64,000 nt of DNA. It comes from Dryas octopetala. Its lineage: Eukaryota > Streptophyta > Magnoliopsida > Rosales > Rosaceae. Of the stretch, positions 1-10,256 are shown piece by piece (position 1 is the first letter of the stretch; every line of letters starts with the position of its first letter). The stretch covers positions 1,488,001 to 1,552,000 of the forward strand of contig OY992835.1 in the NCBI GenBank assembly GCA_963921425.1. Direction: 5' to 3'. Under the pieces are notes generated by a model. It was not told the origin of the DNA. It searched no databases and saw nothing but the letters and a program-made list of their open reading frames with translations. A program made the position numbers and the translations under genes.

Positions 1-1306
1 CTTCTCATTTGGATCTGCATCTGGAAGGGGGTCCTCACGCATGGACCGGGTTTTGGGATCATAATGCGCTGAGTTGACATCAAGGTTTAAAAGATATTTT
101 GCTGTATCCTCACGAATACGCAAATTCCTGACAGTTCCTGTGCTCCCACCACCTGTTGTACGCACACGCTTCTCAACCTTTGCAAAGTCCATTTGTTTGC
201 TCTCATCAACCTTGGCTTCATCCACCCTCAAATCATCCTCATCCTCATCCTCATCCTCGTCCTCATCCTCGTCACTACCTTTGTCCTCATCATTTTGGTT
301 ATTATTTTTCTCCTCTAATTTCTTGAGTTGTTGTTCCTTTAAGTATTTCCTTCGAGCTTCATCTCTTGATTCATATCTCTCAATGACACGGGCATAGGTT
401 GATGCATCATATCCATTCCAGCGGTCCCGTTTTCCATCATAATCAAGCTCAAAAGTCTCTATCTTCTCATCAGGAGCAATGTGTTTGTTCGTCCACTTTG
501 CTCCCACTTTCCTGGGTCTTTCCATGCACGCCTTTGTTTCATGTGTCATGGCTCCACAGTTCTCACATGCACCCTTCCTATATTTATCAGCTTGGTATAT
601 CTTTGCACCTCTGTCATACCATGATTTTGTGTAATTTGGATCTGATTTCCATTTCCTTTGATGTTTTAAGCTAGGCCTCTCAGAATTGAGATACCAAGGT
701 GCAGATGACATATACTGTGGAATATGAGGATTGATTTCCTTTCCATCCTCATCCAATTCAGCTGGTGCAAGCCCAGCCTTACGTGCTTCTTCCAATTCAA
801 TTTGCTTACGATGGTCTTCCCTAGATTTGAATGCCACTACAAGACCAACCACACAAGAATATCAATATAGGAGTAGGGGAGAAGAAACACAAGACTCTGA
901 AAAACAAAAGTTTCAGCATAAACCAAAAAAGAAAAAAAAGTGATCTAGAATAACATAAATTTAGTCTGTATGAAGAGAAATAAAAAATTATTACATCCAT
1001 AATAACACTACTGAAAAATCAATAATTCAAAAAAATAAAAAATTAGTAAACATAGCATGCTTTGAACTTGATAAACCTAAACTAACAAATTATCAACTCC
1101 CTTCCTGAGAAAACCCTAATATTCCATAAACGAATCTAAGCTCAAAAAACCAAAATCTCGATCAACAATGATAAATTACATGAAAAACTACACAAAGGAA
1201 GGATCTTTCTAAATTATTCAGAAAATTTTAAGAAAAAATTGTAAAAGTAATCAAATGTAAGATCCGTAAAGAAAGGCAAAGAGAAAGAACCTGAAGCGGT
1301 CGCCAT
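1..1306 (-). CDS. SLU7: Pre-mRNA splicing factor SLU7, 5' part (truncated by window edge)
   Basis: SLU7 is a nuclear factor that acts in the second catalytic step of pre-mRNA splicing and helps choose the 3' splice site. Coding exon 1 is 1306-1291 (ATG at 1306-1304, first residues MATAS). A 454-bp GT-AG intron (1290-837) splits a Val codon, and exon 2 runs from 836 to the window edge without a stop. I read about 284 residues of an expected roughly 530-540. The N-terminal part has the conserved [20 protein letters not shown] block and the [13 protein letters not shown] block. A CCHC zinc knuckle follows ([18 protein letters not shown]), then [15 protein letters not shown]. An acidic Glu/Asp run near 235-290 and a [17 protein letters not shown] block complete it. 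The acidic run is encoded by a GAG/GAT repeat whose opposite strand reads as poly-Ser. The downstream half and 3' end lie outside. Confidence 0.95.
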
Positions 1307-1540
1307 GGTTGGTCGTCTCGAAGCTAAAGCTCCAAACAGCCCTAATTTTGAGATTGAAATCCGAAACAAAATCAATCTAAATTCCAAAACAACAAGCATA
1401 TAAGTCGAGAAGCATCACTACAACAAAACCCATTCATCAATTCAACCCAAAACAAGCTCGAAGAGAGAGGGAGAGGACAGAGAGAGAGAGAGATGAGAGA
1501 GAGAGGCGGATGAAATCTGAGGTGATCACGAAGAGAGGGG
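1307..1540 (-). promoter_or_regulatory. SLU7 5' leader and proximal promoter with CT microsatellite
   Basis: This is the sequence immediately upstream of the SLU7 start codon. On the minus strand it holds an interrupted (CT)n run (plus-strand GA repeats at about 1460-1505), common in plant 5' leaders. No clear TATA box was assigned, and the transcription start is inferred only. Confidence 0.5.
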
Positions 1541-1610
1541 CAGCTTAAACAACTTAAACCTAATGTATTTATTATCTAATATATGTATAAATATATTTAC
1601 CTGCAAATTG

Positions 1611-1690
1611 GGTTCAAATAGACTTCGCAGTCTAGTGGTTAAGGCGCTGTCTGATTGCCTTCTGAACTGAGTTCGAAGTCCAAAATAGTA
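1611..1690 (+). repeat. tRNA-derived (SINE-head-like) sequence
   Basis: The stretch has an A-box-like block (GTCTAGTGGTTAAGGCG) and, about 30 bp later, a B-box-like block (GAGTTCGAAGTCC), as in RNA polymerase III promoters of tRNA genes and plant SINEs. The T-arm and acceptor arm do not pair as in a working tRNA, so I call it a SINE head or decayed tRNA-like repeat. A T-rich tract follows. No target duplication was found. Confidence 0.35.
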
Positions 1691-1725
1691 TATTTCCTTT
1701 TCTTTTTTTTGGGTATTAAAAATTT

Positions 1726-1770
1726 AATTAAACAAACTTTTTTTTTTTTGAGTCAATAATTAAACAAACT
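1726..1770. repeat. 13-bp direct repeat around a T-tract (micro-insertion scar)
   Basis: AATTAAACAAACT occurs at 1726-1738 and again at 1758-1770, flanking a 19-bp segment that starts with about 11 T and ends GAGTCAAT. This is what a severely 5'-truncated retroposon with a poly-A tail on the minus strand would leave. Simple slippage duplication is an alternative. Confidence 0.4.
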
Positions 1771-1813
1771 AAATCAGATATAAATAAGTTTAATTAGGGT
1801 TATTAAATATTAA

Positions 1814-3247
1814 GGGGGTGTATTCAATTAGAATTTTAATGGACTTTTATAGACTTTTTAAAAGTTATTGACTTTGGTAGAGTTGATAGATTTTTAATGA
1901 CTTTCATAAACTCCATATAGACTTTGACAGAATTCTATTTAGAGTTTTCTTGACTTTTCTCATAAATTTTGAAGGATTTTATAAAGTTCTAATAACTTTG
2001 ATATAATTTTTTGTTATTTCTTTTAGGATTTTTCTAATATGTTTTTTATTTTTTTGTCCTCCGTGAGTGAGTGGAATGGGGATGAGCTTCAAGACTGAGA
2101 TGCATGTGTTATAAATTGTCCTAATATTGCAAACAATATAAAAAGTTGGGACTAAAATTGTAGGGACCAAAATTATTTTGTTCCATGATTTATTATAAGT
2201 GTTCTGAATTTTATGTTTTTATGTTGTTAAATTGTCAAATTTTGTGTTTTAACGATTTGTTAGAATTTGTCTAATTGAATTGACAGGTTGAGAACATTAT
2301 ATGATGTGGTGGTAACATTATTTCTCAAATTATGAATATATAATCTTGTGAATTTGTTGAGTACTTAAAGACTGTGAAGTGGTTGGTTTGAATATCTTGC
2401 TATTACATTGTATTGTGGCAATGTAGTTGGTTCCAACCCAGGATGAGGAGTCAATTAATATAAGAGAAAAAGAAAATTAATATAAGAGAATATAGTAATT
2501 AGAAAAAAAATAAATTAAGAGGTGGGTGAAGAAATAAGATTAGGGGGTTTAGCATCACTCTTTAAAAAAAATAAATAAATACCACTTTTTTAATAGCTTT
2601 TTAATATTTGAAATCCTTTGAAATCTGCAGGGGGAACTTTAGAGAATTATTGACTTTGATATAACATAATTTACACTTCAAAGTCTATGAAAGTCTTTTA
2701 AAGTCTATGATTTAATAAAATCAATGACTTTTTGAATACCATGTTAGTTCAATAGACTCTTTAAAAGTCTTAGGGGGTGTCCCCAACTTAGATTTCATTG
2801 GATTTTAAAAGTCCAATGAAATCTAGGTGTCCTCAATTTAAATTTTAATGGATTCCAATGAACTTTAGGTATCCCTAACTCAGATTTTAATGGATTCCAA
2901 TGAAATCCAGGTGTCCTCAAAAAGTCATGGATTTCATTAAGTGAAGGACTTTAATGGATTTGGATGGATTTGGTTGGATTTGAATGCATTTTTTACACAT
3001 AACAAATTCCATAAGAATTCCACCCAATTCCTTTGGATTTTGATAGATTCTATGGATTTTAAAATTCATTAAACTCCTTTAAAATCTGAGTTGGGGACAC
3101 CCCCCTTAATTGAATACCATAGACTTTTTAAAAGTCTTGATTGAATACCATCAAACTTTTATAAACTCTTTAAAAGTTTTGATTGAATATCACCAGACTT
3201 TTTAATTGCACCAAAATCATTTAAAATCTTAATTGAATACACCCTCC
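1814..3247. mobile_element. Tourist-like (PIF/Harbinger) non-autonomous element, outer copy
   Basis: The ends are inverted repeats: GGGGGTGTATTCAATTAG on the left and, reading inward from the right, GGAGGGTGTATTCAATTAAG. The element is flanked by TAA on both sides (1811-1813 and 3248-3250). A 3-bp TWA duplication and G-rich termini are typical of PIF/Harbinger Tourist elements. The interior is rich in inverted copies of an AAAGTCTTTTAAAGTC-type motif and has no coding capacity. It is about 1.1 kb without the nested element at 2773-3105. About 450 bp of unrelated-looking AT-rich sequence (roughly 2040-2540) sits in the middle. Confidence 0.75.
2773..3105. mobile_element. Tourist-like MITE nested in the outer element
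   Basis: A 333-bp element with ends GGGGGTGTCCCCAACTTAG and, from the right, GGGGGTGTCCCCAACTCAG. It is flanked by a TTA target duplication (2770-2772 and 3106-3108). Removing it and one TTA restores the repeated motif of the surrounding outer element, so it inserted later. The interior repeats TGGATTCCAATGAAAT-like units. No protein is encoded. Confidence 0.8.
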
Positions 3248-3403
3248 TAAGTTTTTAGTTATATAAACCTATATTGGTTATTAATTAGTTTAAGGACATG
3301 TTTCATATATAAAGTATAAACCTATATCAGTTTAATAAGGAAATGTTTCATATATATAAATCTATATGGCTATATATAAGTGTTTCCTATATAAACCTAT
3401 ATG

Positions 3404-3432
3404 CACTACAAGAAAAATGTCAATAGATATCA
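3404..3432. repeat. CACTA left terminal inverted repeat
   Basis: 29 bp starting CACTACAAGAAAAATGTC and matching the inverted right end (15672-15700) except for A versus G at position 19. Confidence 0.95.
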
Positions 3433-3670
3433 CCCATTTTATATCAGATTTGAATGTGACTGATATTATAAAAATTATAATATCAGATAATTTTTTAACT
3501 GATTTCTAAAATTTATTAGATATCACATGGTTTTTTTCAACTGATATATAATATTGTCATTTTTCTAAGAACTTATAAAGACATCAGTATAAATTGTTAA
3601 CTGATATCTTAAAACAACACTTATAATTTTTTTATCCTAACACTGATATGTAATGTGTTTTATCTGACTT
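3420..3670. repeat. CACTA left subterminal repeat array
   Basis: Many short copies in both orientations of GATATCA, CTGATAT and TATCAGAT lie within 250 bp of the left end. In En/Spm-like elements such subterminal motifs bind the element's own TNPA/TNP1-type protein. Here that role is inferred from family knowledge. Confidence 0.8.
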
Positions 3671-3671
3671 A

Positions 3672-6521
3672 AATTTTTTTGTCCTACTCCCAAGTCCCAA
3701 CGTGACACTAGCTTAGACATATACAGAATATACTAAAAATTAAAAACCTAAGTCGATCTATCTCTCCCGCTCACTTCGATCTCGATCTCTCGCAAATTCC
3801 ATCTCGCAAAAACTGTCTCAGCTCATCGTCGGAGTCGCCGTCGCCGTCGCCACTCCAGGCCCAGACTTCATTGTGAGTTCGTCTGTCTCTCTCACTCTCA
3901 CTTCTCTGTCACTCTCACTTCTCTGTCTCTCTCTCACCCTCTGACTCTTAGCCTCTCCATTCACAGACGTCAAAGAACAACCTGACCAGTCGCACCCCAG
4001 CCTCTCTCTTGCCATCGCCGCCACCGCTTGAAGATCCTTTCGACAGGTGAAGTATGAATTTCTGGGTAAATTAGTTTCTGAATTTTTGGGTAAATGAGTT
4101 TGCTCACAAGGGCGTTTTCTGTGTAAATTTGTTTGGGTAAATCAGTTCCTCAGTGATTTCTGCAAGGATCTGACTGGCATCCAGCAAATTCAGGTTCGCT
4201 CTTAATTTGGCTTGCCCTTACTCATAGGAAGGACATGCTGTGTAAACTGGTGTTGCATCTATGTATTTTGACTGTTTCAATTAGTATTTTCAACTGTAGT
4301 TCCATCTATACTTGGTAGAACATTTCTAGGCCTTAATTTTCAGCTTGGTTGTGATAGTTAATAGTATAACCCTGCTATTGTTGTTTAGTTTACTGTAGTG
4401 GGTTGCAAAATTTCTAGAATTTCAAGGTTAATGCCACTTCTGTGCATATCATGTGCTATTGGCGCTGCATGAGTTTGCTAAATATTAGATGATGGACTTT
4501 TCTATTTTCATGCCAGTTTGTTTGTTTGTTTTTTTGTTGTTTTTCGGTATTCACTTGCAAACTACAGTTTCTATCTTGGACAAAGGTGGGTCTTGATATA
4601 TTGATGAGTACTGCGAGCCATGTGGTCCCTATGAAGAAAAATCCTATAGCCAATTAGATGGGATTATGGCTTGGTTGAATAGGTTCTCTTACTGAACAAA
4701 GCTATGGACCATCTAATTCATGATAGAGGATGTGTAGTAGTTCCCAATATGGCTGTTTGGTGGATACCATGCACCCTTCTATTAAACAGAGTCTAGGTAG
4801 GATTGTGTCCTTGTGCTCTCTGATTGCTGTCTCTGGAGATGTCATCTGTTTCACTATACTGGAACCTTTGTTAGAATCTTGGATCACTCGTTTTTGACCA
4901 AATTTTGGTGCCTAGGGTTGGGTTAATGGCCTTTTTTTTTGTACAAGAACTTTTTTTGTGTGTTGGATTTTTATTTAAGTGTATATAGATTTTATCTCCC
5001 AACCACCTAAACACAGAGGGCGAGTCTCGACATAACTGTAAGTTTACTCATTGGGTTCGAAAAGGGAAATAATCTCTCCACAAACAGGGCTATGGCTGTA
5101 TACATTGGACTCTTTGTAGACTTTGCAATGGTGGGAGTTTCGTTCACCACGCCACAATTGTTTTTAACCAACTAAACAAGAAAAGGTCTCTTTTAATGTA
5201 AAAACTTTTTTTTTTCCTGTTGGTTATCTAGCTGATGGAAATTCTAGGACCTCTTGCATTGATTAGTCTTGCCTTTTTCTTTCTTTCTATAGTTAATTTT
5301 TAGTTGGATTCCCAGAGTTTTCTGCTCTCAAAGGTTGTATTAACTTGAGCTATTAGTTTATTGTTTATCGTCTTAAGTTTGGTAGAGGAGCTGTGCTTTC
5401 AGTGTATAGCAAGATTATTTCTTTGATGGAGACATGTTTATGGAAGGGACATTCTTTTGTCCCTTGCAGTTGGTGCATTTGAATGGTTCCACTGGTGCTT
5501 ATACCATAAAGTGGATTGGTGATGTCCTATATGAGACTGGAATAGTTCTTGAATGTTCGAGTTCTAGGAAAAAGTTATTTTCCTTTTTAGACCATTCTAA
5601 CAATTTGTACATACTATGCAACAGATCGATTGTAGTTTTTGTCTAGTTATTGCTATTTTATTGGAAATAAAAGTTTTGGTTTCTGTAAATAATAGAAAAA
5701 AAAAGACAATTTTGACACACTGTTAGTTGATGTATGCTATGCACCATCGGGTACTTATAGATTGTGTAAGCACATCTGATTTTCAGTAGTCAAGGTTGCA
5801 GTGGCGACCCTTCAGAAAGAGAATTCTTGTGTCTAAGGAATTTTTCTAATAAATTAATTAATTCACATTGTTGTTAATTGTTAAGATTTTTTGTTGTTAA
5901 TTGTTAATTCACATGGGTGCTTCTGGTAGTTAATTACTGAATGAGGCTCCTTGTTTGACTTACTCTGTTGTGTTTTAGCAAATTATAAATTGTGCATTTC
6001 ATTTTTCAGGTTTACTTTGTTTGTATTAGAAGACATAACCAGCAGCCCTTTTTACACATGAGGAATTGCTAACCTAGGTATATTTCTTAATTATTTACTT
6101 CGATCACATTCATGCTGCTGTTCAATTTTGGTCTTCTGATTTTAAGCTTGTGCTTGTAAATATGACATAAGAGCTGTTCTAGTATGCATATAAGTTTTTT
6201 ATTTGAAAAAAATTGGGGGAACAATAAAGTGGCTAGTGTAGATTTCTGTATGGTACACTTGCTGAGTTTTAGGAATAATAGGTTGTCCCTCTAAAGTCTC
6301 TTATGAGCTTTTTGTTTTCCATATATAACATAGATGTTTTGAATCTTATATGTAAATTGCAGTACATGAATGTTTGTCTCTTAGGGTAAAATTAAAATGT
6401 ATTAATGAGTATTTGTTTCATAAGAGGCTAGGTGAGAAATTTGCATTTTAATTTGATTGCACATTAATATTGAATTGGCTATTGTCTCTTTATGTGAAGT
6501 TAATATCGACAATTAAGGGCA
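3672..6521 (+). promoter_or_regulatory. CACTA internal promoter, CT-rich leader and long 5' intron region
   Basis: About 2.85 kb between the subterminal array and the transposase start. A pyrimidine- and GC-richer segment at about 3760-4046 (TCTCTCTC and GTCGCC repeats) looks like a transcribed leader exon ending CGACAG|GTGAAG, a plausible splice donor. A possible acceptor TTTTTCAG lies near 6002-6010. The rest is AT-rich and intron-like. Short open frames here (for example 5434-5646) show no recognisable family and I do not call them genes. En/Spm elements start their transcripts near the left end and splice across long introns, which fits this layout. Confidence 0.5.
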
Positions 6522-9500
6522 ATGGATAAAACCTGGATGCATGCTGATAGGATGACTAAGGAGTATGAGGTGGGAGTTGAGAATTTTTTGGCATTTGCAT
6601 TAGGGAATGCTACCAATCATAAGTACATTCAGTGTCCTTGTGTGAAATGTGGGAACTTGAATAAGTTTACCATTAAGATAGTAAGGGAGCATCTTTACTT
6701 TAATGGTATAGACAAGCGATATAATAATTGGATATGGCATGGTGAGTGTGCTGCCCCTACATTTGTGGAGTCAGAACATGATGTATTTGGGTCTGAAACA
6801 GTCAACATGTACGAAGGTGCATTTGATAATTTCAATGAGAATCCGGATGAGTTTATGAAGTTTGTTGAGGAAGGAGAGAGACCCTTATACCCACATTGTC
6901 ATAATTACAGCAAGTTATCTGCCCTAGTCAAGTTGTTCAATTTGAAGGCAAAACATGGTCATTCCGACAATAGCTTTACTGATATGCTGGTCATCTTTGG
7001 AGATATGCTTCCAAAGGATCATTTGCTTCCCTTATCTACGTATGAGGCGAAGAAGACATTGGCTGCTTTAGGAATGGAATATGAGAAGATTCATGCATGT
7101 CCGAACAACTGTATTTTGTATAGAAAACAATATGAGCATGACACAAGGTGCCCCAAGTGTGATCTATCTCGGTGGAAGGTCAACAAGGAAGAAGTTGAGA
7201 AGGAAGGGGTGGCAGCAAAACTGTTGTGGTACTTTCCACCTATTCCAAGATTTAAACGGATGTTTAAATCTTGTGAGACTTCAAAGAATCTGACTTGGCA
7301 TGCTGAACACAAAATGAGTGACGGCATGATGCGGCATCCAGCTGATTCTCCAGCTTGGAAGTTGGTTGACCAAAAGTGGCCAAATTTTGCAAGTGAGCCT
7401 AGAAATTTAAGGCTTGCCCTTTCTGCTGATGGGATAAATCCGCACAGTTCCCTTAGCAGCCGGTATAGTTGTTGGCCCGTACTTTTAGTGACTTATAACC
7501 TTCCTCCTTGGTTGTGCATGAAAAGGAAGTTTATGATGTTAACCTTGCTGATTTCTGGTCCTAGGCAGCCGGGAAACGATATAGACGTGTACTTAGAACC
7601 TTTGGTTGATGATTTGAAGACCTTGTGGGAGGGAATTGATGGAGTGCACGATGGATTTAGAAAAGACATCTTCTTTTTGAGGGCTGTACTTTTGTGGACA
7701 ATCAATGATTTTCCTGCTTACGGTAACTTGTCTGGGTGCACGGTTAAGGGTTATAAAGCATGTCCCATTTGCGGAGAAGACACAGATTCGGTTTTTTTGA
7801 AACATGGTAAGAAAATGTGTTTCCAAGGCCACCGAAGATTCTTGGACCGCAACCACCCATATCGAAAACAAAAGGCTGCTTTTAATAACAAGCAGGATGA
7901 TCGTGAGGCTCCTACACCTTTAAGTGGCGAAGATGTCTTAGAAAAAGTTTCTGGAATCAATTGTAACTTCGGGAAGACTAAGTTAACTAAGCCAAAAGGT
8001 GGTGAATCCCTTATTTCATGTTGGAAGAAAAGATCAATTTTCTTTGACCTTGAGTATTGGAAGTCACTTCATATTAGGCATTGCTTGGATGTAATGCACA
8101 TTGAGAAGAATGTGTGCGATAGCATTATTGGAACTCTATTGAACATTCAAGGGAAGACCAAAGATGGTGTGGCTGCCCGTTTAGATCTGGTGGAAATGGG
8201 AGTTAGACTTGACTTGGCACCCGAGGTTGGGAATAAAAGAACTTTTTTGCCAGCAGCTCCATATACTCTTTCTAGGGTTGAGAAAAAAACACTATGTAGG
8301 TGTTTGTTGGGTACTAAGGTCCCGGAATGTTATTCTTCAAATGTGCGAAACCTCGTATCCATGGAAGAGTTGAAATTGTTTGGTTTAAAGTCTCATGATT
8401 GCCACACGTTGATGCAGCAATTACTACCCATCGCCATACGTTCGGTGCTGCCCATCCACGTGAGATATGCAATAACAAGGCTATGTTTCTTCTTTAATGC
8501 TCTTTGCACTAAAGTGGTTGATGTGTCGAAGTTGGATAAAGTGCAATACGATCTCGTTGAAACTTTATGTTTGCTAGAGAAGATTTTCCCACCTTCGTTC
8601 TTCGATATAATGGTGCATTTAACCGTTCACCTTGTTAGAGAAGTTCGATTGTGCGGACCGGTTTGCTATAGATGGATGTATCCATTTGAAAGAGCCATGA
8701 AAGTCTTAAAGGGTTATGTACGGAACCGTAATCGACCGGAGGGCTGCATTGCTGAAAGTTACATCGCTGAGGAAGCTGTGGAGTTTTGCTCCGACTATTT
8801 ATCTGATGCAATAGCAATTGGAATTCCTCACTCGCGGATGGGGGCACAAAACAGCAATAGACCTCTCTCAGGGGCTAAGGCACATTTAGTAGACCGCGAA
8901 TCTTGGGAGCAAGCACACCGAATTGTATTGGAGAATGCCTCAGAAGTCGAACCTTATGCCGAGTAAGTGTATTTATCCACCACTTAGACTTATAACATAT
9001 TGAATTTAATTTAATTTGAAATCATCATTTTGATGTTTTTGTTTGGAATCTGTTGGTAGAGAACACAAGGCCTACTTGAAAGAATTACATGCAAGTAAAA
9101 AAAAAAGTGATAGGTGGTTGCTAGAAGCCCACAACCGTGAATTTATCTACTGGTTACGTCAAAAGGTATGCTACTTTGTTACCTTTACAAAGCTTTGACT
9201 GTTACAAAATTTTGGTGTTTTGGAAAAGTTTTACAAAGTGTAACTCAATCTTTGTTACCATAGGTTTTACATCTAATTGAACTTGGAGAGGTGGAGATAA
9301 CAATGTCATTGAGGCGGCTAGCTCACGGTCCACCAATGAGTGTGCTGAAGTATGAGGGTTATGAGATTGGGGGGTGCCATTTTCACACAAAGGCACGGGA
9401 CAATATGCGTTCTGTCCAAAATAGTGGGGTTACCTTGGTGGCGAATACAATGCAGGTGGCGAGCGCAAAAGATAAGAATCCGGTCTACACTGACATGGTT

Positions 9501-9950
9501 TTCTATGGGGTTATCCAAGAAATTTGGGAGCTAGATTATTGTGATTTTCGGGTTCCTTTGTTTAAGTGTATGTGGGTAGAGAATAATAAGGGCATAAAGA
9601 TAGATGACCTAGGGTTCTTATTGGTTAACCTTAATAGAATAGGTCATAAGAAAGATGCGTTTGCATTGGCTGCCCAAGTGAAGCAAGTCTTTTATGTAGA
9701 TGATCCACTTGATTCGAGCTGGTCAGTCGTGATTGCAGCCCCTAATAAAGACTATTATGACTGTTCTCAAGAGGATGATTTAGGGAACAATGTGATTGAT
9801 CATGAGTCCTTTACCAATGGCCTTCCATCTGTTGAGGAATTTGATGAGCTGATGAATGAGGATGACACCACTTACAAGAGGCCTGATTGTGAGGGAATAT
9901 GGATACATCATGCAAATAAAAAGAAAAACAATGTAATAGAGAGAATGTAA
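6522..9950 (+). CDS. CACTA transposase, TNP2/TNPD type
   Basis: This is the catalytic transposase of the CACTA element, which cuts at the terminal repeats. Three exons can be read: 6522-8962, 9060-9165 and 9264-9950, all with GT-AG introns and a continuous frame, giving 1077 aa. The first exon alone is open for 813 codons. An N-terminal Cys/His-rich transposase-associated domain (residues about 4-80, with CPCVKCGN and YNNWIWHGE) comes first. The Transposase_21/TNP2 core follows (about 290-560, with LSADGINPHSS, PGNDIDVYL, GYKACPICGEDT and a BED-like CHGKKMCF region). A DUF4218 region (about 620-750, with FFNALCTKV, PPSFFDIMVHLTVHL and YPFERAMK) is next. The third exon carries a DUF4216 domain (about 950-1010, MWVENNKGIKIDDLGF). 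I saw no frameshift or stop. The start at 6522 (GGGCAATGGATAAA) precedes the associated domain directly. Confidence 0.93.
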
Positions 9951-10035
9951 TAGAGCTGCTATTGTGCATTATTTGCAAAAAATGTAATGGAGAGAATATA
10001 TGTATGTGTAATGGTACTGCTGCTGCTGGTTGTGT

Positions 10036-10145
10036 TAAGTAAATCATTTATATGTGTATTTTGTATTTGTGATCTTTTATTTGTATTTTGTATTTGTGAT
10101 CTTTTATTTTGTATTTGTGATCTTGTAGTTGTGTTAAGTAAATCA
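10036..10145 (+). repeat. Short tandem repeat between the two CACTA genes
   Basis: About three copies of a 25-27 bp unit built on TGTATTTTGTATTTGTGATC follow the transposase 3' end. No coding role is seen. It may belong to the transposase 3' untranslated region or to the intergenic spacer. Confidence 0.7.
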
Positions 10146-10256
10146 TTTAAGTAAATTATTCATATGTAAATTATTTTTAATTGTTAAGTAAATTATTTTT
10201 AATACTGACTTTATTTGTTATTCATATGGAACAGGAGCCACAGCTGCAAAACAGAA

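Noticed and set aside
74..397. Plus-strand 107-codon frame rich in Ser
   Set aside because: It is the antisense shadow of the acidic repeat in the SLU7 exon; the minus strand carries the conserved protein.
1617..1690. A genuine tRNA gene
   Set aside because: Pol III box-like motifs exist, but the T-arm and acceptor arm do not pair in tRNA form, so only a tRNA-derived repeat is called.
5434..5646. Small protein gene in the CACTA leader
   Set aside because: No recognised family, no conserved motif, and it lies in intron-like sequence.
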